Below are positions 5,975-13,303 of a stretch of 13,303 nucleotides of DNA, in pieces. This DNA is from a bacterium (GTDB taxonomy: Bacteria; Zhuqueibacterota; Zhuqueibacteria; Thermofontimicrobiales; Thermofontimicrobiaceae). Location of the stretch: the NCBI GenBank assembly GCA_025453735.1, contig JALOPY010000015.1:1-13303 (forward strand), in the 5' to 3' direction. A model generated the notes under the pieces. That model saw nothing but the letters and a program-made list of their open reading frames with translations, was not told the origin of the DNA and ran no database searches. The first letter of the stretch is position 1. Every line of letters starts with the position of its first letter. The translations under genes were made by a program, and so were the position numbers.

Positions 5975-7810
5975 CTACTCCGATTCGCTCTGCTTCTCAA
6001 AATAGATTTCCATCGCACATTTATTACAATCAAAATTCAAACGATATCGCTGTCCTTTTTCGTCAACTAAATAGAGCGGCTCGATGGAGCGTAATTGATT
6101 GCTGTTTTTTTTGCAGATTCCCAGTTGCTGCGCAATGCAATACTTCGTCGTCATCACTTTTTTGCCCACCATGTCCAGTCCAGATTCAGCAGCCGGAGCG
6201 ATAGTTTCAACGCCGTGGTGCTGGTAAAACGAAACAGCATCGCGATTCAGGGCATTTCCCAAATATGAAAGCGTCTTCTCAGGAAATGGCGCATCATTTT
6301 TCTTAAATTCTTTGATATTTCTGGGTCGATTTTGCTCACGGGCATTGGTGAGCAGTTCCAAAGTTACACGGCGAAGCTCATTCAATACCGACAGGGCAAT
6401 GAACCAGGGCTCTCTCAATTCAACAGTTAATTCTGAACAATGGTATTCCGAAGCGCCCAGCTTTGTCAATTGTTTGCGGATATTTTTCAGTGCCTGCTCT
6501 TGCTTCTCCGCAGGAATTTTTTGATGAGCAATCGATGCCTGAGCCTTGTTTCCGTCTTCGTCCTCAGCACTCAAAGAGAAACCGTCAGGGCTTTCGCTGA
6601 ACTTGAGTTTGACGGATATTTTTCTCGATGCTTTGCTATTTTCCAATTGATGGATGAATGCCTGATCGTGGTTTCTGTAAATCATTGCGCCGGGCTTAAT
6701 CGATTTCATTTTATCTGGATAGATCTTATTCCCCAAAGCTTGATTGATAAGCGTTCCTTCGAGATGATGCTCGTCATCAAAAAAACAGATGCCATCTCCA
6801 TTAGTGATTTTTTTTTCTGCGTCGATGGTAAAATACTGCTTTGCAACTGACACGACTTTTCCAATCGGTTCGCCAATTGACTTTGGCGAATCGATCGCAG
6901 CTACATTTTCATCTCTTCCATTGACAAAATATTTGGTGAATCCTCGATTGAATGATTTGAAAGGATCGGGGGTAAAATCGAAGGTAACCGTTCCTGAAGA
7001 AGTTTTCGTCGATGCCAGCTTATTCAGCAAAATATCCAGCAGCTTTCGATAGTGACCAACAATATTCATGACATAGAATTTGTCTTTCAAGCGACCTTCA
7101 ATTTTGAACGAAGTAATGCCGGCATGAATCAACGGCTCTAAATAATCAGAAAGATTTAAATCTTTGGGCGACAGCAGATAGCGATCTGCTACGAGTGTGT
7201 TTCCTTTCCTGTCAAGGAGCGAATAGGACCTTCGGCATGGTTGAGCGCATTCTCCTCGATTGCCGCTGCGACCGCCGATCGCATAACTCATGCAGCATTG
7301 TCCACTATAGCAGACGCAAAGCGCTCCGTGAATAAAAAATTCAAGCTCGATGGAGGATTTTTTTCGGATGTTCTTAATCTCTTCGATGGCAAGTTCTCGG
7401 GCTAAAATGACGCGGTGGAATCCTATCTTTTCGAGAAATTGAATTTTCTCCGAAGAATCATTATGCATCTGGGTGCTTGCAATGAGAGGGATCGGCGGCA
7501 GGTCGTGTTCCAGCAATCCGACATCCTGAATGATCAGCCCATCGATGCCAAGATTATGGAACTGAGAAATTAATTTTAATGCGGCAGGAATTTCATTATC
7601 AAAAAGAATGGTGTTCAGTGTGACATAAATTTTCGCCCAATATTTATGTGCATAATCGCAGAGCCGGGCAATGTCATCCAGACTATTCCCGGCAGCATCC
7701 CGCGCTCCAAACCGATTGGCTCCAATATAGACAGCATCAGCGCCACAGTTGATCACTGCAATTCCGACTGCCAGATCTCTCGCTGGAGCGAGCAACTCAA
7801 TTTTATTCAT
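5975..7810 (-). CDS. U32 family peptidase / RlhA-like rRNA hydroxylation protein
   Basis: Proteins of this family were first named collagenase-like U32 peptidases. Studied members include RlhA (23S rRNA C2501 hydroxylation), TrhP (tRNA hydroxylation) and UbiU/UbiV, which bind a 4Fe-4S cluster. The N-terminal LLAPARD (6-12), CGADAVYIGANRFGAR (22-37) and the U32 signature ELEFFIHGALCVCYSGQC (155-172) followed by GGRSGNRGECAQPCRRSY (179-196) are clear. Cysteines 165, 167, 172, 173, 188 and 192 include the expected cluster ligands. The 611-residue length with a long C-terminal region (about 370-611, DUF3656-like) ending in DCNKC (594-598) makes RlhA the closest named relative; TrhP and UbiU/V are much shorter. 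ATG start at 7810; I see no good Shine-Dalgarno. A 162-bp repeat-bearing spacer separates it from the glycosidase gene upstream. Confidence 0.88.
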   Translation of the reverse strand: MNKIELLAPARDLAVGIAVINCGADAVYIGANRFGARDAAGNSLDDIARLCDYAHKYWAKIYVTLNTILFDNEIPAALKLISQFHNLGIDGLIIQDVGLLEHDLPPIPLIASTQMHNDSSEKIQFLEKIGFHRVILARELAIEEIKNIRKKSSIELEFFIHGALCVCYSGQCCMSYAIGGRSGNRGECAQPCRRSYSLLDRKGNTLVADRYLLSPKDLNLSDYLEPLIHAGITSFKIEGRLKDKFYVMNIVGHYRKLLDILLNKLASTKTSSGTVTFDFTPDPFKSFNRGFTKYFVNGRDENVAAIDSPKSIGEPIGKVVSVAKQYFTIDAEKKITNGDGICFFDDEHHLEGTLINQALGNKIYPDKMKSIKPGAMIYRNHDQAFIHQLENSKASRKISVKLKFSESPDGFSLSAEDEDGNKAQASIAHQKIPAEKQEQALKNIRKQLTKLGASEYHCSELTVELREPWFIALSVLNELRRVTLELLTNAREQNRPRNIKEFKKNDAPFPEKTLSYLGNALNRDAVSFYQHHGVETIAPAAESGLDMVGKKVMTTKYCIAQQLGICKKNSNQLRSIEPLYLVDEKGQRYRLNFDCNKCAMEIYFEKQSESE

Positions 7811-7834
7811 AGTTTAATTGTTACTATTCAGCTA

Positions 7835-7966
7835 CGTTTTTAACCGCCGAGAATCATGCCAAAGGCAGATTCGCCTCTGGCGAACGCTGAGGTCGCAGAG
7901 CGCTCTTTTTTTTCTTGTCTCTGAAAGGCTTCTCCCTGCGATCTTTGCGATCGCTGCGGTGAATAG
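7835..7966. repeat. Intergenic repeat-like element with small hairpins and GCGATC/CGCAGAG stretches
   Basis: This fills the spacer between the glycosidase and the U32 gene. It holds TGCCAAAGGCA (7857-7867), TTCGCCTCTGGCGAA (7870-7884), CTGAGGTCGCAGAGCG (7887-7902), a pyrimidine-rich stretch (about 7902-7937) and GCGATCTTTGCGATCGCTGCGGT (7939-7961). The ends roughly mirror each other: AACCGCCGAG on the left, and CACCGCAGCG read from the right on the opposite strand. The style matches the 'ACCGCAGAGACGCAGAG' class of intergenic repeats that I recall from environmental bacterial genomes. No gene was seen here. Confidence 0.6.
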
Positions 7967-7972
7967 TTACGT

Positions 7973-10900
7973 TTAATTGATAATAAAAAGATCATAGACA
8001 TTACAATTGCCGGTCTCTTTTTCACCGCCTCCTCCCTGCCAATCCGAAGCCGTTTTTCCGACATTTCGGAATTCCCCGATGCCACCGCCGCCATGATCAT
8101 CCTGCGCGCCCGTAGCAATGGCAAAGCGCCATTTTTTATTATGCACGCCAAGAAAATTTTTCGGAATCGCAAACGAAATTTCCTTTTTCTGAATATCTCC
8201 CAAAGGATAGCGTGCATCTTCCGGGCGGTGTAAGGCAACTATATTGCCGGCAGCATCTTCTACCTGCAAGCCGCCTCCGATGAAAATGATTTTTTGATAG
8301 GCGAGGTCCGATGGCAAGCGCAGGTTGGCATTGCGGGAAATAAATTTTCCGGCAGGTTCTTCATCGCCCTGGTCGATTGCAATCGCCACAAAAGTCAATT
8401 GAAAACCATATTCGGGGCGCCAGCCTGGCTGCGCCAAATCCCGAAATAGGAGACGAAAATAATAATTTTTATCATCAGCTTGAAGCTGAAACCCGGTCAA
8501 ATCCAGAATGCCATCTTTGAAATATGGGCTGGTTGGATAGACATATTTTTTATTTGGTCCTGCATCGTCATTCTCTGGCGCGGATTTGTCGATCAACATC
8601 TCCGCCTTTTTATTCCATGATTTAACTTGTGCGCCCGATAATAATGGATATGGCGGTGGCTTCAAATAATCAAGATTCTTATCCAGTTGCGGAACTGCAA
8701 ATGAAATCAGACTCAATAGCTCATCCCGGATCGGGAGTTTTTCCAGCCGATAGCCAACTTGTTTGTCGTCGATCGATACAATCATCGAAGGTGCGAATTC
8801 GATTTTTACAACTTTTTCATCTCCAGGTTGCAGGGCTAAGCTGAATAAGATTTTTTCATTTGGTTTTACCAGGTATTGAATGTCCAGATCCCAGGGCTCT
8901 GTCCCTTCAACGTACTCGAGATATATGTTGAATTTTTCATCATCCTGTTTCATGGCAAGATGAATATTTGTTTTCGGAAGCGGAATACAGCACGTCAGCG
9001 AAGTAATTTCATCAGGCAAATGCGGGGCAAGGGTAATTTTCTTGTTTGCTGCATCGGGATGAATTCCGATTAAATCCTGATAAATATTTCTGATGTATTC
9101 TGCCAGATTCCAGGCTTGTGAAACCGTTCCTGACGGCGCTGGCAACTCCTTGCCATGATCTGGAATCGCATTCAATAATTCCGATAGCGTGCCTACTGCG
9201 CCCCAATTCAAAATCTGGTTAGATTGAGATTTGACCAATTCAAACGCCAGGTTTTGATAGCCATACTTCATTAGACTACTAATCACTGGACCGTTCAGCC
9301 AGCCCCATACGATGCCATTGTGATACGCCTCGTCTTTCGGATAATAGCCCGGCAGAATATGAAATGGATGAAAAGACAGATCATGCTGCCACAACGAAGC
9401 CACCCCATAAGGGTAGGTCAATTGCATAATCGTTTCTTTTAGAACTGTAAACTCCTGTTCAGGAGCAAGCAGCGCGCTGCCTGGCACCGTAATTGTAAAA
9501 ATTTGATTGGGCCGAATCTTTCGATCCGGAGATCCATCAGCGTTTAAATGATCGAAGAGAGCCAGTCGATTGTGATCCCAAAAATTTTTTTGAAAATTTT
9601 GTTTCAGTTCTTCAGCGAGCTGGTTCCAATTTTGAGCATCCTCCTTTTTGCCCATGACTGTGGCAATCTTGCTGGAAGCAAGGAGTTGCTGAAACCACAG
9701 CGCTTGAATTTCCACGGCTCGATCCCCACGAGGTGACCAGGGACCTTCAGTGCCCTGGGCATCCATCCAGGTTTCAGCATCGCCATGCGTTAAAAATTGA
9801 AACTTATCAGTGTGATATTTCAAAGTTCCATCGATGGCGCGTTTGACGACGGGATACAATTCATCCAGAATACCCCTGTCGCCGGAATATTGATAATATT
9901 CCCATAATTCGCGAATAAACCATGGCGTGCCGTCGGCTGTGTTATAAATAATGTTATCGGTGGTAATCAAGTTCGGTATTCGTCCATGATCTTGATTGTT
10001 CGGATCATTTTTTTGAAATTGAGCAAAAGATTGCAGGATTACTTTTGCTTCATCAAAATTGCCTCGAACCAGCGCTGCGCCTGGCAATGAAATGAAAGTA
10101 TCCCTTCCCCAATAATTATTAAACCAGGGCAATCCCGCAAAAATTCCGAGCACTGATTTTCCCGCAGCCGGCTGACGCATGATAAGCTGGTCCATTGAAA
10201 GGACTGCCCAGCGAAACGCTTTATTAAATCCAGGCAGATTCGTTTCAAAATGGCAATCTCCCAGGAGCTCGATCAGCCGTTTTTTCTTTTCATCGACCAG
10301 TCGGATAAAATTGGTCATCACATTTTCAGTAAGAAGCCTGACCTCTTCTTCGTCTTTTGCAACTGCTATATAAATTCGAAACCGATCTTTGACAATACGA
10401 AATTGACCGATCTGGTTGGCGGGAAGCGAATCCTCTATTTCGCTCTTCGCCTTCGAATTGAGCTGCGCGGTGCAATCAAAGCGAATTCCCAGGGAAAGAG
10501 GTTTTGCTTTCGGATCATTCGATTCGTTGGGACTCAAAATAAACAAATCCTGGTTTCGGTGCCATTTGTTTTTGAATGTCTTTAGATCGAGCGAGATTGG
10601 CAGTAATGGCAAAAAATCATAGGAGTGCAAATCAGGGGAGCTAATTTCAATCACCAGGCAATTCAGTTGATCGAGCAAATAAAGACTTTCAACGATATTT
10701 TTACGATAAAAACGACAGACATGATCAGGATAAACTTTGACAGAATCTGCATGTTTCCGATCCAGAAAATTGCCATTCACAAACAACGAATAATCATCCA
10801 GATATTTTTGAGCCATGACATGGAAACCCTGGTGCCCGTCACTACGAATTTTTCCGGTTTCGCCGTAAAAAAAAGCTGACTCCTTGTTGGTCATGACGAA

Positions 10901-11038
10901 TGCTCGGCTCTGGTCGGGAGCAACATCAATAGCGAGGTTTATCAACTCCGGAATTTCAATAGAAGTTTTAATTTCCTGTTTCTTCGAGCAGCCAAAAGCG
11001 ATTATAGCAACGAGAAAAATTATGAAAAATACTCTCAT
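7973..11038 (-). CDS. Lipoprotein GDE/GH133-like glucosidase with C-terminal glucodextranase-like domain
   Basis: A 1021-residue exported glycosidase, predicted to act on alpha-glucans or related oligosaccharides at the cell surface or in the periplasm. Residues 1-17 form a lipoprotein signal (MRVFFIIFLVAIIAFGC, Cys17; the A-F-G-C box is not ideal). About 40-250 resembles the N-terminal beta domain of glycogen-debranching-type enzymes. About 265-670 is the (alpha/alpha)6 catalytic domain: GLPWFNNYWGRDTF (302-315), YNTADGTPWF (365-374), DAETWMDA (420-427) with E422 a likely catalytic acid, TLSE (617-620) with E620, and GTVSQAWNLAEYIR (637-650). About 815-1021 starts with DDAGPNKKYVYPTSPYF (824-840) and resembles the DOMON-like glucodextranase C-terminal domain. 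GGAAA (11046-11050) precedes the ATG. It lies 16 bp after the C1 peptidase gene and is probably co-transcribed with it. Exact substrate unknown. Confidence 0.85.
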   Translation of the reverse strand: MRVFFIIFLVAIIAFGCSKKQEIKTSIEIPELINLAIDVAPDQSRAFVMTNKESAFFYGETGKIRSDGHQGFHVMAQKYLDDYSLFVNGNFLDRKHADSVKVYPDHVCRFYRKNIVESLYLLDQLNCLVIEISSPDLHSYDFLPLLPISLDLKTFKNKWHRNQDLFILSPNESNDPKAKPLSLGIRFDCTAQLNSKAKSEIEDSLPANQIGQFRIVKDRFRIYIAVAKDEEEVRLLTENVMTNFIRLVDEKKKRLIELLGDCHFETNLPGFNKAFRWAVLSMDQLIMRQPAAGKSVLGIFAGLPWFNNYWGRDTFISLPGAALVRGNFDEAKVILQSFAQFQKNDPNNQDHGRIPNLITTDNIIYNTADGTPWFIRELWEYYQYSGDRGILDELYPVVKRAIDGTLKYHTDKFQFLTHGDAETWMDAQGTEGPWSPRGDRAVEIQALWFQQLLASSKIATVMGKKEDAQNWNQLAEELKQNFQKNFWDHNRLALFDHLNADGSPDRKIRPNQIFTITVPGSALLAPEQEFTVLKETIMQLTYPYGVASLWQHDLSFHPFHILPGYYPKDEAYHNGIVWGWLNGPVISSLMKYGYQNLAFELVKSQSNQILNWGAVGTLSELLNAIPDHGKELPAPSGTVSQAWNLAEYIRNIYQDLIGIHPDAANKKITLAPHLPDEITSLTCCIPLPKTNIHLAMKQDDEKFNIYLEYVEGTEPWDLDIQYLVKPNEKILFSLALQPGDEKVVKIEFAPSMIVSIDDKQVGYRLEKLPIRDELLSLISFAVPQLDKNLDYLKPPPYPLLSGAQVKSWNKKAEMLIDKSAPENDDAGPNKKYVYPTSPYFKDGILDLTGFQLQADDKNYYFRLLFRDLAQPGWRPEYGFQLTFVAIAIDQGDEEPAGKFISRNANLRLPSDLAYQKIIFIGGGLQVEDAAGNIVALHRPEDARYPLGDIQKKEISFAIPKNFLGVHNKKWRFAIATGAQDDHGGGGIGEFRNVGKTASDWQGGGGEKETGNCNVYDLFIIN

Positions 11039-11054
11039 AAAATTATTTCCATTG

Positions 11055-12224
11055 TCAAAATTTATTCAATAATTTTGATACTGCATTCTGGTGCACCATG
11101 AAATTGAGCATTTTCAGCTTCACGTAATCATCCCGGTACATGTAATAGCCTTTCAACTGACCTCGATGCGCGCTGCTCCCGGAGTCTTTAATCAAAAACC
11201 AGGTGTGACTGCCCAGCTTTTTGTAACCAACAAGATGAATTGCATGATCATCAGTTGATGTTTTGTTTTTAAAGCGAAATTCCCGGGCAGATTGGTCGAT
11301 CAATTTTGCAGGAATATCAAAGCTGGGAATAATGGCAACATCTTCATCGCCATTTTTGCCCACTTCTGAAGTATCCCCTCCCAATGCCACTGTGTAGCCG
11401 TTTTTCACGGCGTCAGCAATTGCCTGGTAAAACTCATTCAATGGGACATTATAATAATCCGCGCTATGCCACCAATTATCCGGCACCGTATATTCGCCCT
11501 GCTTGAAAAAAGGCGCATACATGAGAGACATAAAACAGACATAATCGTCGGGATGAAGCTGCAACACATCGTTCAAGTATTGAAACGGCGTCATTTCATT
11601 GCCATCGACCAGGATTTTTTCTGGTGGGGTTCCAAGATATTTATTCAGAATCATTGTTGTATTGGATAGAACTTGATTTTCATCCCAGATATTATTCGCT
11701 TCAATATAGTCTAAATAATTTCTTAATTCTTTGAACAACTTTGAATGATCATGTTTTGTCGAATCCGCAATCAATCCGGAATAATCGCTCGCTCGAACCA
11801 ATCCATGCTTCTTCATGTGGCGCAATACTGCATTGTGTTCTGATCCTTCTCCGAAATGAGATTTGCCCTGCTCCTGAACGAAACGCCTGACTTTTTCGAT
11901 GTATTCCCAATAAACAAGATACATCTCCGAAAGTTTGACCGGAGTTTTGCCCTGTCGCGCCAACTCGGATTCAAGGAACGAGATCGTTGCAAAGCACCAG
12001 CAGGTGCCAGTTTTATCCTGGGTGATGGGCGGAAGATGAGTCCATTTCACAAATTCATCCGCTGATTTTGGTTTTTCCAGATTTGAAAAATCCATAGTAA
12101 ATATCGTGCGGCTTTTTCCATCCTGGTCCTTTTCCTGGTAAATTGCTTTGTCCTGAGCAAAGGAGTGACCTGACAGGAGAATAAAAAAACCAATCATAAT
12201 GTTTGATAAAACAAATCGACGCAT
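11055..12224 (-). CDS. Secreted C1 family (papain/bleomycin hydrolase-like) cysteine peptidase
   Basis: The start is placed at the ATG at 12224 (389 residues), because it is preceded by AGAGGT and opens a clean signal peptide (MRRFVLSNIMIGFFILLSGHSFA, cleavage likely after A23). A longer frame back to a GTG at 12338 would run into repeat sequence. The catalytic motif is TQDKTGTCWCFA (68-79), with Q69 as the oxyanion glutamine and C75 as the nucleophile at the papain spacing. The histidine is in TDDHAIHLVGY (324-334), H327. The third position, usually Asn in NSWG, appears as KDSGSS (346-351), i.e. Asp347. The C-terminal GYYMYRDDYVKLKMLNFMVHQ resembles C1 peptidases and aminopeptidase C proteins of the Bacteroidota and relatives. 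It probably acts in the periplasm or outside the cell, beside the lipoprotein glycosidase that follows after 16 bp. Confidence 0.87.
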   Translation of the reverse strand: MRRFVLSNIMIGFFILLSGHSFAQDKAIYQEKDQDGKSRTIFTMDFSNLEKPKSADEFVKWTHLPPITQDKTGTCWCFATISFLESELARQGKTPVKLSEMYLVYWEYIEKVRRFVQEQGKSHFGEGSEHNAVLRHMKKHGLVRASDYSGLIADSTKHDHSKLFKELRNYLDYIEANNIWDENQVLSNTTMILNKYLGTPPEKILVDGNEMTPFQYLNDVLQLHPDDYVCFMSLMYAPFFKQGEYTVPDNWWHSADYYNVPLNEFYQAIADAVKNGYTVALGGDTSEVGKNGDEDVAIIPSFDIPAKLIDQSAREFRFKNKTSTDDHAIHLVGYKKLGSHTWFLIKDSGSSAHRGQLKGYYMYRDDYVKLKMLNFMVHQNAVSKLLNKF

Positions 12225-12231
12225 TTGATTA

Positions 12232-12237
12232 ACCTCT
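12232..12237 (-). promoter_or_regulatory. Ribosome binding site deciding the C1 peptidase start
   Basis: On the minus strand AGAGGT lies seven bases before the ATG at 12224. It supports this start over the GTG at 12338, which sits in the CACAAAG-type repeat. Confidence 0.75.
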
Positions 12238-12305
12238 GATTTTTTGGTGAGCGGTTTTATGATATCTAATGTTAAAAGCAAGTTTTTTTTAGCAAAAAAA
12301 TCTTC

Positions 12306-12413
12306 AAACACAAAGACTCTAAAAAACCACAAGGACACAAAGAAAGATTAAAATGATTATTATTGTTTATCTTCGTGTGCTTTGCGTCCATTTTGTGGCT
12401 TGGTGTTGAGTAT
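12306..12413. repeat. Imperfect inverted repeat of the CACAAAG type
   Basis: In the 234-bp spacer between the DUF2229-like gene and the C1 peptidase, the left arm (12306-12348) contains ACACAAAG, AACCACAAGGACACAAAG and AAAGAT. The right arm (12369-12413), read on the opposite strand, contains AACACCAAGCCACAAAATGG, ACGCAAAGCACACGAAGAT. The arms match loosely around a 20-bp AT-rich centre (12349-12368). The pattern resembles the 'CACCACAAAGACACAAAG' intergenic repeats I recall from many environmental genomes. No gene was seen here. Confidence 0.65.
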
Positions 12414-12458
12414 TTTTTTCAGCTTCGCAGTGCTGTGAAAATCAGTTCGTATTGTTGT

Positions 12459-13303
12459 TCATTTTTTAAAATAATACGGATAGGTTCTTGATGTTTTCTT
12501 GTTCCGCATGTAATTTTTTGCCAGCTCCAAAAATATTCCTATATCGCGATCGAGATCGAATTGAGAGCCATCAAAATAAAAAATTCGGATGGGAAAGTTA
12601 TCGAAATCTTTGCTAACCTGGGGATAAACGGTTTCACAGACAATGCCATTCATGCAGGTAAAAGGACTGATATCGATAACTCCGTCAGCGCCTTTGTGAT
12701 GCAAATAAATCGACTTCCCGACATTCAGAACCATTTCACCAAGCGCGCCTTCCTGGGGCAAATAGGGTCGGCTATAGTTCAAAACCTCGTGAATGTGCTG
12801 AGGTTCTTCATAACCTTTAAATTCCGCTTGCAAAGATTTAAGTAAATATTTTTCATCGTGATGCTGGATGGCAAATTTAATTTTTGCGGAAAGCATCGCC
12901 ATCGAATACTTTTTGCCAGCTCGAATCAGCCTCAATCGTTGTTCATCATTGGTGTACCACAGCCATTCGCCGATATCGGAAATCCAGACCTCTCCGCCAA
13001 ACTCTTCAATCTTGTTGATGAGATATTCATTGCTAAACTCATTCAGCCGACAAAATATTTCTCCAACGATTCCGATGAGCGGCTTGGTTCTGGCAAAATT
13101 TCCGGGCAAACGATAGAATCGTTGACTCGCGTTGCAGAGCGTCTTGCGAATTAAAATCAATCGTTTTTTCGCAGGCAAGCGTTCCATGGCGAGAATGCCG
13201 CTGAGCTCATCGAGGCTCTGATGAAATATCTCATTAGCAAGCTCTTTTGGATCCACATAAGGTCTGAATTTCAGTTGCAATTTGCGCAGAATATCACTGG
13301 CAA
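12459..13303 (-). CDS. DUF2229 / HgdB-like protein (acyl-CoA dehydratase activase-related), 5' partial
   Basis: The frame stays open to the right edge (7 more codons, ASDILRK, above the TTG at 13280), so the N-terminal part lies outside the window and the TTG is not the start. The visible C-terminal 280 residues match the COG3580/3581-type proteins related to the 2-hydroxyacyl-CoA dehydratase D subunit and its activase. These occur fused to or beside BadF/HgdC-type ATPases. Landmarks are KPLIGIVGEIFCRLNEFSN, GGEVWISDIGEWLWYT, GADGVIDISPFTCMNGIVCE (Cys in TCMNG is a candidate Fe-S ligand) and PIRIFYFDGSQFDLD, followed by a basic tail. The family's biochemical role is poorly defined; full-length members join an N-terminal ATPase to this domain. 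Whether that is so here cannot be seen. It ends 234 bp before the C1 peptidase, with a repeat between, so an operon link is uncertain. Confidence 0.8.
   Translation of the reverse strand, partial: ASDILRKLQLKFRPYVDPKELANEIFHQSLDELSGILAMERLPAKKRLILIRKTLCNASQRFYRLPGNFARTKPLIGIVGEIFCRLNEFSNEYLINKIEEFGGEVWISDIGEWLWYTNDEQRLRLIRAGKKYSMAMLSAKIKFAIQHHDEKYLLKSLQAEFKGYEEPQHIHEVLNYSRPYLPQEGALGEMVLNVGKSIYLHHKGADGVIDISPFTCMNGIVCETVYPQVSKDFDNFPIRIFYFDGSQFDLDRDIGIFLELAKNYMRNKKTSRTYPYYFKK

Noticed and set aside
7840..8238. A 132-residue minus-strand frame overlapping the end of the glycosidase gene
   Set aside because: It overlaps the well-supported glucodextranase-like domain in another frame and continues into the repeat spacer; composition is rich in Arg and Lys as expected of a shadow frame.
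12225..12338. N-terminal extension of the C1 peptidase to a GTG at 12338
   Set aside because: The extra 38 residues are translated from the CACAAAG-type repeat, while the ATG at 12224 has AGAGGT before it and opens a proper signal peptide.
5975..13303. A novel four-gene defence or metabolic operon
   Set aside because: The DUF2229-like, peptidase, glycosidase and U32 genes belong to families with unrelated roles, and repeat-bearing spacers of 234 and 162 bp separate the outer two; only the peptidase-glycosidase pair looks linked.

Overview
The window reads as a chromosomal segment of a Gram-negative-like bacterium, most likely an uncultivated lineage of the FCB/Calditrichota-KSB1 type. That placement is an inference, not proven. 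It rests on an HslV with a short propeptide, a lipoprotein debranching-type glycosidase with a glucodextranase-like C-terminus, a bleomycin-hydrolase-like C1 peptidase, a DUF2229/HgdB-like protein, and intergenic repeats of styles I associate with such genomes. Coding density is high. No tRNA, rRNA, CRISPR array, insertion sequence or phage gene was seen.

Left part (1-2500): an AT-rich minus-strand reading frame runs off the left edge. It looks like a CHASE2 sensor domain but has no usable start codon at its 5' end. Divergent from it is the tight hslV-hslU pair, encoding the ATP-dependent HslUV protease.

Middle-left (2501-3873): a lone argF-like ornithine carbamoyltransferase gene is flanked on both sides by intergenic stretches carrying the same two kinds of small palindrome. 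The three copies of the larger one share an AACACC...GGTGTT core and show compensatory base changes. This is the most unusual structure in the window.

Middle (3874-5971): a FemAB/BioF2-like acyltransferase and a GT-B type glycosyltransferase form a probable cell-envelope or polysaccharide pair. The glycosyltransferase ends 3 bp from a convergent U32-family gene.

Right part (5975-13303, all minus strand): read in the direction of transcription, this is a DUF2229/HgdB-like protein (5' end beyond the window), a secreted C1 cysteine peptidase, a large lipoprotein glycosidase and a U32 peptidase/rRNA-hydroxylase-like protein. The peptidase and glycosidase are only 16 bp apart and probably co-transcribed, giving a pair of exported hydrolases. 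The other two genes are separated by repeat-bearing spacers of 234 and 162 bp and may be independent. I found no gene set that convincingly forms a new defence or metabolic system; the novelty lies in the non-coding repeats.
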